Source: Dictyobacter formicarum (GTDB lineage Bacteria > Chloroflexota > Ktedonobacteria > Ktedonobacterales > Ktedonobacteraceae). Taken from it: a DNA stretch of 64,000 bases. The notes beneath the pieces are model-generated. The model made no database searches. It was not told the origin of the DNA and saw only the letters and a program-made list of their open reading frames with translations. Positions 8,190 to 17,837 of this stretch are shown here, one piece after another. A program made the translations under genes and the position numbers. The stretch is from NCBI RefSeq assembly GCF_016587435.1, contig NZ_BNJJ01000002.1, forward strand, positions 62,001 through 126,000, given 5' to 3'. Every line of letters begins with the position of its first letter. Positions within the stretch are counted from its first letter, which is position 1.

Positions 8190-10940
8190 TTAGAGAAGAC
8201 CCAGCATACGAATGCGCGCTTGTGCTTGAGAACGGTTAACGACCCCTAATTTGCCCAGAATGCTACTTACATGTTGCTTCACTGTACTCACTGTAATCGT
8301 CAATCGCTCAGCGATATCTCTGTTGGTTAATCCTAACACTAGCAATTCTAACACCTCTGCTTCACGTTTGCTCAAGGGCTCAACCAGCCCCTGGTACGCA
8401 TTCAGCTTTTCCTCTGGTGCATAGCTGATATCTGGCTTGCCTTCATGTTGCTCTGAAGGAAATACAGCCAGGAGGTGATCAAGAAAGGACAAAGAGTTTC
8501 GGCCTTGTTTTTGCCAATGCCATTGCAATGCATACAATAAGTGTTCTATTGGAGCCCCTTCTTCGAAAAAGACTTGAAGCATCTCCTCTGGGGCGGCCAG
8601 CTCAATAGCTTCAGCAATAATTGGTAGAGCCTGATCCTCTTGCTGATTCTGTTGATAGGCTAATGCAATCAGCAAGAGAACTTCAATAACTATCCCTCCA
8701 TTGCCCAGTTTCCGTTGCTCTGCCAGGAGCGGGGTGAGCCGCACCAAGGCTTCACCTGTTCGTGATTGAGCAAGCAGTAGGCGGCAGATAGCCATCTCCT
8801 CAAGGCACCAGACTGTTCCATGGGTGGTTTTGTCGACCTGATGCGTGATAGTGACATGCTCGCTCTTCTTTTGTGCAATGAAGAGCTGTGCATATGCACC
8901 AGTTGTAAAAAGGAGATAGTGTATATCTCTCAGCCCTTCCTCAGCCCTTCTCTCGTAGGCTGTTTGCCTGGCCTGGTGGAGGAACGCTTCTGCTTGTTGC
9001 ACCTCCCCTTGTGAGAGACATACGCGAGCCAGATGAGCACAGAGCATATCCAGATACGCGATTAATTTCGCCTTATGTGCTATATCATAAGCACGTGTGA
9101 GCCACTCGTAGGCTTGCTCCAGGCAACCGCGGTGCCAGTAGAGATAGCCTTGCAGGCCGTAGATATAATAATAGATTGTTTCAGCAGATTGCGCTTGCCT
9201 CTCGGTCAGTAAGAGCGCTTGCTCTATAATCTGCTGTGCCTGATGGAGATGTCCGGTATAGGAGCAACAATAGGCAACAGTTCCCAGAGAGAAGATCTCT
9301 GACGGAGCATCGTTGATTGTATGAGAGAGTGCAGCAGCCTCTAAACCTACGGTGATAGCCTGGATAAAATCTCCTTTCATGGCATATATCTGTGCTTGTA
9401 CTTGCAGAATAGTGGCATGGCCTTTTACGTTCTCCGGCTTGAGAAGCAATGAAGCTTCCTCACACGCAGCTAACGTCATTCGCCAATCCTGTTGAAGATA
9501 CTTTATTGTCACCTGCAGCCCAAACACTTCGCCCAGGATATTTCGTTGCTCCACTCGTACCTGAGAGTGTGTTAGGGCTTGCCCTTCTTGTTCATCGGCC
9601 TCAAGAGCTATACGCAGAAACTGCTCTGCCTGCTGTAGCCAATAGAGTGCCTGCCGTTGATCCGTGTAATACAACGATCTGGCATAGGCCACACATAAGG
9701 AAGGATGAGCCCGCAGCGTGTCTTCGGGCAAGCGTTGTAACCACTGCACAAGGCGATAACTGCTCTGGGCTCCAGGGAATGAGGAAGACTCGATCAGCTC
9801 TGCAGCTATATCCCACTCTTGTGCCTCAAGGGCATGATGAATAGCTTGCTCGCTATGCTCGTATTCCTGATACCACAGGCAGGCTCGCATATGTAAATCA
9901 TGGATGAACTGTTCTTTGTGAGTGCGCTGGAGCCGATAGCGCAATGCTTCCGCAAACAGCTGATGGTAGCGATACCATTCGCGCTGTGCATCCAGCGCGC
10001 TCACAAATAAGTTTGAACGCTCTATCTCTTCTAAGAGATCCTGGCTCCCGGTATCTCCAACAACGGCATCACATAAGGAGCTGCACATTTCTTCGAGGAT
10101 ACTGGTTGCCAGCAGAAAATGCTGCAACTGTGGAGTGAGAGAGAAAAGGACATCATTGGTAAGGTAATCCAGGATATAGCGTTGGTTGCCTTGTAACGAG
10201 GCCAGGAAGTGTGCAGGGACTGCCTGTTGATGCAAAGAGAGAGCTGCCAATTTGAGCCCGACAAGCCAGCCTTCAGTGCGATGCGCGAAGTGCTGGATTT
10301 CGACCTGAGACAGAGGAAGCTGCATGACCTGTGTTAAAAAGTGTGCGGTCTCTTCAGTTGTACAACGTAACTGTTCAGCGCGAACCTCATGTAGTTGTCC
10401 CTGGGCTCGTAGCTGAGCGAGCGGAAATGGTGGGTCGGTTCGAGTCGAAAGAACAAGGCGCAGCTGAGAAGGCAGATGCTCTAACAAAAAAATGAATGCA
10501 GCATAAAGGGATGACTCATGAATATAATGATAGTCATCGAGAATCAGCAGCACGCGTTTGTCTTGATGGCTCACGCTATTGATCAGAGTGGTCAGCACCG
10601 GTTCCCATGAAAAGCGCGATTGCTTTGCAAGCAAGGTCAAGGCAGCTTCACTAGTGCCAGGGACGCATGCGTCGAGCGCCGTGAGCACATAATTCCAGAA
10701 AAGAGAAGGATCATTATCCCGTTCATCAAGAGAGAGCCAGGCAATATGCCACTCATCGGAAGAGAGCGTAGAGGCCCATTGAGCCAGCAAAGTCGTTTTA
10801 CCATAACCAGCAGGCGCTGAAAGCAATGTCAGACTACTTTCGATTCTCTCCGTCAAGCAAGAGAGCAGGCGAGTACGAGGCGTAAGTATGTGCACGAGCG
10901 TGGGTATCAACGATTTTGTATGGAGAAGAATGGTATGCAT
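8190..10940 (-). CDS. MalT-type LuxR-family transcriptional regulator (STAND ATPase)
   Basis: 916 aa, typical of large ATP-binding LuxR (LAL/MalT) activators. Domain order: Walker A at residues 42-50 (APAGYGKTT), Walker B-like VLLILDDYHYI near 130, a winged-helix/ARM region, a long TPR-like helical region from about 350 to 830, and a C-terminal LuxR helix-turn-helix (LSKREAEVLELLVLGLTNRDIAERL...VKQHVSSILGKLGV). Such proteins oligomerise with ATP and an inducer before activating transcription. The inducer cannot be told from sequence. No strong ribosome binding site precedes the ATG at 10940. Confidence 0.92.
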   Translation of the reverse strand: MHTILLHTKSLIPTLVHILTPRTRLLSCLTERIESSLTLLSAPAGYGKTTLLAQWASTLSSDEWHIAWLSLDERDNDPSLFWNYVLTALDACVPGTSEAALTLLAKQSRFSWEPVLTTLINSVSHQDKRVLLILDDYHYIHESSLYAAFIFLLEHLPSQLRLVLSTRTDPPFPLAQLRAQGQLHEVRAEQLRCTTEETAHFLTQVMQLPLSQVEIQHFAHRTEGWLVGLKLAALSLHQQAVPAHFLASLQGNQRYILDYLTNDVLFSLTPQLQHFLLATSILEEMCSSLCDAVVGDTGSQDLLEEIERSNLFVSALDAQREWYRYHQLFAEALRYRLQRTHKEQFIHDLHMRACLWYQEYEHSEQAIHHALEAQEWDIAAELIESSSFPGAQSSYRLVQWLQRLPEDTLRAHPSLCVAYARSLYYTDQRQALYWLQQAEQFLRIALEADEQEGQALTHSQVRVEQRNILGEVFGLQVTIKYLQQDWRMTLAACEEASLLLKPENVKGHATILQVQAQIYAMKGDFIQAITVGLEAAALSHTINDAPSEIFSLGTVAYCCSYTGHLHQAQQIIEQALLLTERQAQSAETIYYYIYGLQGYLYWHRGCLEQAYEWLTRAYDIAHKAKLIAYLDMLCAHLARVCLSQGEVQQAEAFLHQARQTAYERRAEEGLRDIHYLLFTTGAYAQLFIAQKKSEHVTITHQVDKTTHGTVWCLEEMAICRLLLAQSRTGEALVRLTPLLAEQRKLGNGGIVIEVLLLIALAYQQNQQEDQALPIIAEAIELAAPEEMLQVFFEEGAPIEHLLYALQWHWQKQGRNSLSFLDHLLAVFPSEQHEGKPDISYAPEEKLNAYQGLVEPLSKREAEVLELLVLGLTNRDIAERLTITVSTVKQHVSSILGKLGVVNRSQAQARIRMLGLL

Positions 10941-11174
10941 CCGAAATACGCTTTCTGTCTATTGAGAGAAAAGCACGTTTATCGTAAAGCTACTTTCACT
11001 TCCTGGATTCCACAGGGCAGGTGAAATATGCCGCCTTGACCACAGTAGGATATCGTGAAGAAACAAAGAAAACATGGGCCAAAAAGGACATTGTCAACGG
11101 TAAATCTGCTCGCAAAGACCACACAAAAGTGCTATTGACTCCCTGACTTCATTGTTCTGTGCTGCCAATAAAGC

Positions 11175-12188
11175 TCATAAAACCCCGTAGCCGCTTATCT
11201 GCTTCTGTCCCTTACGCTCGAAGGCTCTACTGAGGGCGTCATTTGCCTGTCTAATTGCTGCACGGCTGGCGGAAGACTCAGCAACGGCATTGAGCATGAT
11301 AAAGTCATGAATAACTCCCAGGTACCGCGTTGCTGTCACTTCCACATTCGCCTCCTGGAGCTTATGTGCATAGGCTTCTCCCTCATCGCGCAGCACATCA
11401 TTTTCAATAGTGATGATCAGCGCTGGAGGAAGTCCGCGCAGCTGCTCCAGAGATGCTTGCAAAGGAGAGACAGTCGGATCTTTTCGCTTGGAAACTTCCA
11501 CATAGCTATCCCAGGACCATTTCATACTATCCGAGGTAAGCCAAAAAGAGCCATCGCCGTATTGATGGTAGGAGTGAGTGTTGAGATCTGCGTTTGTGAC
11601 CGGATAGAAGAGCACTTGAAATGCAATCTCTGGTCCTTGACGCTCTTTGGCCAGCAGCGTCGTGACCGCTGCCATATTCCCTCCGACACTATCGCCAACA
11701 ACCGCCAGGCGTGTGATATCGATGCAGAGCTCATCTCCATGCGTTGTGAGCCAGGTCAAGGCAGCATAGCCTTGTTCGATCGCAATCGGATACCGGGCCT
11801 CTGGTGAGCGGTCGTAGTCAACAAAGATCACAGCAGCCGGTACGCCATTGGCAATCTCGCGTATCAGTCGATCATGTGTCTCTTTATCACCTAGCACCCA
11901 GCCTCCTCCATGAAAATACAGAATCGCCGGTAGCATCTCTATTGCGCCCTGAGGACGAACGATTCGTAGCGCAATCTGGCCGGTTGGACCTCCGCTGATA
12001 ACGCGATCTTCAATCTCAGCAGGCAGCTTCACCCTACTCCCACTTCTCTGCACCCTGGCAAACACAGTCCGGGCTTCATTGGGGGTCAGCGTATAGACAG
12101 GAGGATCTCCAGATGATTCAAAGGCCTGGAGAAAGGTTAACATCTTAGGCTCAAGGACGTGGGAGCGGGGATCGTTTTTGCTACTCAT
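11175..12188 (-). CDS. Alpha/beta hydrolase, hormone-sensitive-lipase (esterase) family
   Basis: About 337 aa. The HSL signature is clear: oxyanion motif YFHGGGWVLGDKETHD, nucleophile elbow VVGDSVGGNMAA (Val replaces the usual Ala after Ser), the acid within IENDVLRDEGEAYAHKL, and the catalytic His in GVIHDFIMLN. It likely hydrolyses short acyl esters in the cytoplasm. The ATG at 12188 is chosen because AAAGGA lies about 9 nt upstream; the frame stays open to 12236. The third copy of the conserved 85-bp element sits about 120 bp upstream. Confidence 0.92.
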   Translation of the reverse strand: MSSKNDPRSHVLEPKMLTFLQAFESSGDPPVYTLTPNEARTVFARVQRSGSRVKLPAEIEDRVISGGPTGQIALRIVRPQGAIEMLPAILYFHGGGWVLGDKETHDRLIREIANGVPAAVIFVDYDRSPEARYPIAIEQGYAALTWLTTHGDELCIDITRLAVVGDSVGGNMAAVTTLLAKERQGPEIAFQVLFYPVTNADLNTHSYHQYGDGSFWLTSDSMKWSWDSYVEVSKRKDPTVSPLQASLEQLRGLPPALIITIENDVLRDEGEAYAHKLQEANVEVTATRYLGVIHDFIMLNAVAESSASRAAIRQANDALSRAFERKGQKQISGYGVL

Positions 12189-12309
12189 AGAATCGTCCTT
12201 TCTTGCATAAGCGATCTGTGCTTCTGAAGAGGGCACTATATGCCTGCTTTTTCACCCAATTAGAGCATTGCCGTGGTAATGCATATTTAGAATACTGTTA
12301 CTGGAGAGT

Positions 12310-12393
12310 CAGTATAACAGACAAAAGAGAGGTACATCTTCCTCCTAAGGTCTTATTATATAGAGGAGGCATGATTACAACTTAAGTCTTATC
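12310..12393 (-). promoter_or_regulatory. 85-bp conserved upstream element, copy 3 (before the esterase)
   Basis: Minus-strand copy, more diverged: GATAAGACTTAAGTTGTAAT at the start, then ATAAGACCTTAGGAGGAAG and TTATACTGA at the end. Length is 84 bp and all conserved blocks keep their spacing relative to copies 1 and 2. It ends about 120 bp before the esterase start, in the same orientation. Confidence 0.65.
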
Positions 12394-12469
12394 TTTGCGG
12401 TTTCCTTGAGAGGCGCTGTGACTTGAAATGCGATCCATCCTGCCTAGCAAAGGAACAAGCTAGAGGAAA

Positions 12470-12859
12470 TCAATATTTGATGTTCAGCTGATTCTCAGCG
12501 TCATCTATCAACAGCGATACCGATAGAAAACGAGTGTCACGCAATCTTGCGCATGCTCGATAATAGGTAGTTTTCACGGTATTCATCGGGATGTTCAGTC
12601 GGCGTCCAATTTCCACAAAGCTCAGGTCTTCTTTGTAGCGCAACCAGACAATAGTGCGATGTTTAATCGACAAAGTCTGAAGCGCTCTATGTATGATATG
12701 CTGGTCGCCTTCTCTTTTTGCGGATTTCATCAACACATCGATTCCGGGCAACACGAAAGTGGAATTGCCCCGTTTTCGTGGCTCTTCCGCAACTTCCGTG
12801 CTCAGGTTAGCCAACTTGTAAGACTTTTTGTCGTAATAGCTCGAAACTACTACGGCCAT
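12470..12859 (-). pseudogene. ECF sigma factor fragment (region 4 only)
   Basis: The minus strand encodes sigma70 region 4 (ALQTLSIKHRTIVWLRYKEDLSF, then VEIGRRLNIPMNTVKTTYYRACARLRD) with a short tail. The upstream residues show no region 2, and none is seen before 12859, so the gene looks 5'-truncated. The region 4 helix-turn-helix is intact and might still bind a -35 element. Confidence 0.6.
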
Positions 12860-13974
12860 ACATAACTGCGCTTGATATATTTCAGCTTGTTAATTGTTCC
12901 CTCCACGGGTCCATTGCTGTAGGAAGTTCTGTCAGGTAGACCAGCGATGAGACAGCGCCGACGAGCACACTGGTCAGTGGCACTCCGCGGGTTTGCAGAT
13001 CAACAAAATAACTCCCAATGACAAGCAGGCCAGCACTCGACAGGCGGAAAACGCGTATGTCGAGGGAGTGACGGTCCTGTTTGGCACGGTTTCGTTCCTT
13101 TCTCCGACGACGCTCCTGGTGAATGATGAAGAGATTACCACCCATACCACAGTGATTGCAACAGGCTCACGCCCGGCTGTGCCTGACATCGAAGGACTTG
13201 CAGCGGTTGGCTATTGGACCAATGAAGACGTCTTTCAATTGACGGCGTTACCGCCCTCGATCATTGTCGCTGGTGGGGGCCCGGTTGGTGTCGAGCTTGG
13301 TCAGGCACTGGGCCGCCTCGGGGTTCAGGTGACATTGCTCCAGGGACCTGTACGTATTTTGCCAAAAGAAGATCCCGAAGTCTCGGCAGCGCTTGCCAGC
13401 GTTTTGGTGTCCGGGGGGATAAGGCTGGAGACAAGCGCTCGCGTGGTGAAGGTGTATCGCCGCGACTCCAGGAAGGTGGTGGTGGCCCAACAGGGCGATC
13501 GCCAGGTCACCTTTGAAGCGGACGAAATCCTGCTAGCCCTCGGGCGACAACCCAATGGTGAGTCCCTCAATGTAGAAGCGGCTGGTGTCGCCTATGATGC
13601 CAGAGGGATCAATGTCAATGCGTATTTGCAAACAGCCAACAATGCGATTTACGCCTGTGGAGATGTGATTGGCGGTTACCGTTTCACCCATGTGGCGGCC
13701 TACCAGGCGGGAGTCGCGGTGCGCAATGCGCTGCTTCCCGTTGGCAAAAAGAAGGTCGATTATCGCGTTGTCCCCTGGTGTACGTTTACCGACCCGGAGG
13801 TGGCGCGGGTCGGGCTGACGATTGAGCAGGCCAGGCGCCAGTACCGTCAGGCACGTGTGGTGACCTTTCCCTGGGCAGAGATCGATCGCGCCCAGACCGA
13901 GGATGAACCTTTGGGATTGCTCCAATTCGTGCTGACGGGGAAACAAGATGAAATTGTGGGTGCGCATCTGGTTG

Positions 13975-15447
13975 CATTGACTCCAACTAATTCATTCCTT
14001 CTTCTTTTTGGAGGAGGACCCCCGACGATTGGGGTCGGCATCAACGGCATAGCGTGGCTTCTGCATCCATTGCAGATCCACTGGCGGCCAGGTCACCTCG
14101 TGCCAGCTGATGTGCGGCAACTCGTGTCGGGTTCGGGTGCTGGGACGGACGAACCCCAGCGCTCGTCCCTTCTCTTGGATCACCTGCCCGATATCGATGC
14201 CGTGCGCCAGGCAGGTGGGCAGATAGCGGATCAAGAGCTCCAGAGACACGTCAAAGAGATCGACCCCGGCCTCAGCCGCGACACGCACATGCAAGGCATG
14301 CAGCAGTTGCGCCAGCAGCACACTGCCCCAGATTTGGGCTCCCAGCACCTCCGGCTTCGAGCTGATCATGAAGCGCATCTGCAAATAGTCTTTCAACACC
14401 CGGAAGCCCAGCTCTATGTCCCATCTCCGCGCGTACAAGCGGACAATATCGGCGCCACTGAGCATCCGAGGATCCCAGATATTACAGATGTAGGTGTACC
14501 AGATGCCCCGATAGCGATAGCGCACCAGGCGCACCAGATGTTGACAGCGATCGGAGCGATATTTGCCCATGAACACCAGCGCTTCGAAATAGCCATCGCG
14601 CTGCACCAGGATATGTTCCATGCTCCAACTGCCATTGCTGCGCACCCGACTGACCCACCAGATGCCCGCGTTGGTCAAGCTATCAAACCAGGCATAGTTG
14701 TAGTATCCCAGATCAAAGAGCAGCAAGGCTCCCTTGCGCACACTTTTGACCATCTCTTTGGCATGGGCCTGACAATTGGCCACCGCGTTGGGCAGCAGAT
14801 CAATGCGTTTCCATTGTTGACGCCGGATGTCAAACAAACAACTCAAGCGTCCGGCCAGCAACTGCGAATGGCCGGCGGGAAGCCCTTGCAGATCAGGGAC
14901 CCAACGCTTCAAGGCATCCAGGGTCGACTCATCCAAGGCCAGCACCTCAGAGGCAAAGGAAGCGAGCGAGCGGTCCTCGTAGGGGATCATGCGTGTCCCC
15001 AACCACTGGGTCATCTGAGCACACAACTGCTGCATCATCCAGGAGCCTTTCTCCTGCAAGCGATTGTAGATGGCTTGATCCACGACCGCTACCGGAGCGA
15101 AAGGGCCCAGACCGAACCCGCTGATCAGACGCCAGAGGTCCAATTGGGAAGTCCAGCCCCGCAGCAAACACCACAAACACCCCAGACTCAACAACAGCCA
15201 GGACACCTGGAAAGGGCGTCCCCGTTTCTTCAAGGCCGTCGAGGACGCAGCTAGATCACAGGCGGCATCGTGCAGGAACTGGCCGAGCAGTTCCTTGGTC
15301 TGATCAGGGGGTGGCAAGAGGTGCTGCAATGATGTATCATGGGACATAACGAGGATGATCCTTTCTGTGGAGAGAAAGTGTTTTACAAGTATTATCCTCG
15401 TTTTTTTTGTCATTTTCAAGTCACCCCTGAATTAGTTGGAGTCAATG
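13975..15447. mobile_element. IS4-type insertion sequence with intact ends
   Basis: 1473 bp. The terminal inverted repeats are perfect over 20 bp: CATTGACTCCAACTAATTCA at 13975-13994 and its complement at 15428-15447. The flanks repeat ATCTGGTTG (13966-13974 and 15448-15456), a 9-bp target duplication. Intact ends and a full transposase frame suggest a recent and possibly active copy. Confidence 0.92.
13992..15347 (-). CDS. IS4-family transposase
   Basis: About 451 aa from ATG at 15347 (MSHDTSLQHLLP); the open frame extends to 15419, but the earlier residues are terminal-repeat sequence. The DDE catalytic parts are visible: VLALDESTLDAL (first Asp), LLLFDLGYYNYAWFD (second Asp) and the YREK-type box YARRWDIELGFRVLKDYLQMR with the catalytic Glu. 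A lysine-rich end (SSSKKKKE) reaches the left terminal repeat. AAAGGA lies upstream of the chosen start. Confidence 0.9.
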   Translation of the reverse strand: MSHDTSLQHLLPPPDQTKELLGQFLHDAACDLAASSTALKKRGRPFQVSWLLLSLGCLWCLLRGWTSQLDLWRLISGFGLGPFAPVAVVDQAIYNRLQEKGSWMMQQLCAQMTQWLGTRMIPYEDRSLASFASEVLALDESTLDALKRWVPDLQGLPAGHSQLLAGRLSCLFDIRRQQWKRIDLLPNAVANCQAHAKEMVKSVRKGALLLFDLGYYNYAWFDSLTNAGIWWVSRVRSNGSWSMEHILVQRDGYFEALVFMGKYRSDRCQHLVRLVRYRYRGIWYTYICNIWDPRMLSGADIVRLYARRWDIELGFRVLKDYLQMRFMISSKPEVLGAQIWGSVLLAQLLHALHVRVAAEAGVDLFDVSLELLIRYLPTCLAHGIDIGQVIQEKGRALGFVRPSTRTRHELPHISWHEVTWPPVDLQWMQKPRYAVDADPNRRGSSSKKKKE

Positions 15448-15857
15448 ATCTGGTTGGTGCCCATGCGGGGGAACTGCTCGGCGAAATGGCGCTTGTGTTG
15501 CAGAAACGCCTGACGATTGGCGATATCCTGGACACCATTCACCCCTATCCGACGTTGACTACAGGTCTTCAGCAGATTGCGCTTGAGGCCTATCTTACCA
15601 GTGCCCGAGCTCGCACGAATCTCACCATTGTTCAGACGGCATTGCGTTTCAGAACAGCCCTGCCTTCTCGTTTCGGCGAGATCGCTGACCGAACGATCAG
15701 GCGTTGGGGAAGGCGTTGAGATCGGCAGCAGTAGGTTCTTCTATGCCCCTGGCGGCAAGTGCGAGAGGCCATCGGAATACAAGAGCGCTCGCCAATGTTC
15801 TCACCATTGTGTTCATACAGAGATATGTATGGTCAACAGTAGAAAGAGAAATACACT

Positions 15858-16523
15858 ATGGATACATCGATGCAAGATACCACGTTACGTCATCATATTG
15901 AGGAGCTGCAAAAGCGCTCCAAAGCACCGGCGGATGTACGCGCGCGCATGCAACATGAAACGGAGCAACTCATACGCTCCGGTATCGCAGAGCAAAGTCT
16001 CGCCGTCGGGGAGACGGCTCCTGACTTCTCCTTACCCAATGCCAGAGGCACCACCACAACGCTCTCGACGCTGCTCGCGCAGGGGCCGGTGGTGTTGACC
16101 TTTTACCGCGGCGAGTGGTGCCCGTATTGCAATCTGACCTTGCATGCGTATCAGCGCTTCCTTCCCCAATTGCAAGCGCTGGGAGCGAACCTGATTGCCG
16201 TCTCACCGCAAACGCCCGATCATTCACTCTCGACGGCCGAGAAATGGCATCTTGACTTTGAGGTGGTCAGTGATGTTGGCAATACTGTTGCCCGCGCCTA
16301 TGGCCTTGTCTTCTCCCTCTCCCAGGAACTACGCGCCATTTACACCAAACGGGGCAATGATCTGGCGGCCTATAATGGAGACGATTCCTGGGAACTTCCC
16401 ATGGCCGGCACCTTTGTGATTGCTCAGGATGGGACGATTCGCGTGGCGTTCGTTGATGCAGATCACACCCACCGCCTGGAACCAGCGGCTATTCTTGATG
16501 CGCTTACCACATTGCGTGCATAA
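15858..16523 (+). CDS. Peroxiredoxin-like protein (AhpC/TSA family)
   Basis: 221 aa. It has a long N-terminal helix (HIEELQKRSKAPADVRARMQ), then the thioredoxin fold: ETAPDFSLPNARG, the active site TFYRGEWCPYCNLTLHAYQ (CxxC near residue 90), GANLIAVSPQTPDHSL and LPMAGTFVIAQDGTIRVAFVD. This is the branch whose members contain both peroxidatic and resolving cysteines in WCPYC. It probably reduces peroxides in the cytoplasm with thioredoxin. Complete gene; AGAAAGAG precedes the ATG. Confidence 0.9.
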   Translation: MDTSMQDTTLRHHIEELQKRSKAPADVRARMQHETEQLIRSGIAEQSLAVGETAPDFSLPNARGTTTTLSTLLAQGPVVLTFYRGEWCPYCNLTLHAYQRFLPQLQALGANLIAVSPQTPDHSLSTAEKWHLDFEVVSDVGNTVARAYGLVFSLSQELRAIYTKRGNDLAAYNGDDSWELPMAGTFVIAQDGTIRVAFVDADHTHRLEPAAILDALTTLRA

Positions 16524-16746
16524 ATAGAACGGCCAGGCTCTCATTACACATGGTGAGAATCTGGCTCGTCTTTCTTCCTCCAATCAAACACGAAGCCTAT
16601 CACTCTCTGAGCGTCCAATGGCGGCCTCGTTTCAATTTGGCCAGCTCCTTGTAAAGGAACAGGAGAAAGAAGCACCGTTGCTCTGTATGGATCGGCCTGG
16701 TATGGAGCGCTTTCTGATCCAGGAGAGAACAGGAAGGTCTTTCTGG

Positions 16747-17736
16747 AGGTTCTGTCAGAACTCAAACAATCTTCTGGCAGAGGAGCCAGACTTCTGTTCT
16801 GCTGATCGTATCAAAGCGGGATTCAAGAAGGAGGACTGGCTAATGAACTGCCCCTATTGCGCTGCAACTGGTACCAAGAAGCGAAGGAAGAAAACCAAAC
16901 TCGGCTATGCAACATGTTTCTGCCCTCAGTGCCACCGTACCTTCAACGAACGAACTGGAACTCCCTTCAATTCCCTTGAATGTCCCACGGACATTGTTTT
17001 GCTCACAGTCTTATGGCGGCTGCGTTACCAACTGAGTCTGCGTGACGTCGCTGAACTGTTTTGAGAGCGCGGTTTTGCCTTCACACATGAGGCCATTCGA
17101 GACGGGGAAGCACGGTTCACTCCATTGATAACAGATCAGTTACGAACGAAACGGCATGGACACGCAGGAAGATCCTGGTCTGTTGACGAGACGTATCTTA
17201 CGGTCCATGGAAAAAGGTGGTATCTCTATCGGGCGATTGATCACGACGGCAATCTGATTGCTTCGCGGCTCAGTGAGAAACGAGATATGGATGCAGCAAA
17301 ACCGTTCTTCAAGCAAGCCGTTGCGGTGGTTGGTCATACTCCAGAGACGGTCACCACAGATGGGCATCGTTCTTATCCTCGTGCCATACGCGAAACGATG
17401 GGAAATGACGTGGTCCATCGGACGAATACGTATCTCAAAAACCGTCTGGAGCAGGACCACCGTGGCATCAAACAGCGGTACTATCCGATGCGTGGTTTTG
17501 GAACCATTGAAGCGGCAGCGCGCTTCTGTTGCGCCTACGACGAATTACGCAACTATCTCCGTCCTTGCCGCACCATGGGAGAAGTGGTCTCTCTTCTGGA
17601 ACAACGACAGACGTTTCTCCAGCGGATGGCTGCTCTGCAGACAGTGATACAAGCAGCCTCATAGGTCAAATGAGCGAGAGACGAACCTTGCCATGATCCG
17701 GCAAGCCTTTCTGCGTTCTCAGTTCTGACAGAACCT
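16747..17736. mobile_element. IS6-type insertion sequence (inactivated)
   Basis: About 990 bp with inverted termini AGGTTCTGTCAGAACT (16747-16762) and its complement (17721-17736). It belongs to the same family as the element at 59643-60625. I see no clear target duplication. Confidence 0.8.
16843..17664 (+). pseudogene. IS6-type transposase with an in-frame TGA
   Basis: From ATG at 16843 (MNCPYCAATG, a zinc-ribbon N-terminus with a second CPQC pair) the frame runs to a TGA at 17062-17064 and continues in the same frame through the DDE domain (SWSVDETYLTVHGKRWYLYR; TTDGHRSYPRAI; EQDHRGIKQRYYPMRGF). The intact relative at 59718-60536 reads EMFLERG where this one reads ELF-stop-ERG, so a Leu codon (TTG) became TGA. 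A single substitution inactivates an otherwise complete gene. Confidence 0.85.
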
Positions 17737-17837
17737 CTCAAGATCGATCAGCGCGAGAGTTTCTGAGAGGGTGCGTGTGGTATACTGGTGCCAGCGCTGA
17801 TCATAGCACCTGGCTCGTTTCCCTCGATAATACGTGC

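Larger units (their letters stand above)
13030..15719 (+). pseudogene. Mercuric-reductase/dihydrolipoamide-dehydrogenase-like flavoprotein, 5'-truncated and split by an IS
   Basis: The first part (about 13030-13974) encodes IATGSRP, the NAD(P) site IIVAGGGPVGVELGQALGRLG, the second FAD contact IYACGDVIGGYRFTHVA and the start of the dimerisation domain. The second part (15457-15719) continues with AHAGELLGEMALVLQKRLT. Removing 13975-15456 (IS plus one target copy, 1482 bp) rejoins VGAHLVGAHAGELL exactly in frame. The N-terminal FAD domain with the redox-active CxxxxC is missing upstream of about 13030, so the gene was already broken or has been cut twice. Confidence 0.85.

Noticed and set aside
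12882..13020. Minus-strand hydrophobic frame (LLVIGSYFVDLQTRGVPLTS) as a membrane protein
   Set aside because: Short, no start and no family resemblance; it overlaps the truncated flavoprotein boundary, so it was not called.
13975..15254. Long plus-strand open frame continuing from the flavoprotein gene through the IS4-type element
   Set aside because: It is antisense to the intact transposase and begins exactly at the IS end; only the part before 13975 has family homology.
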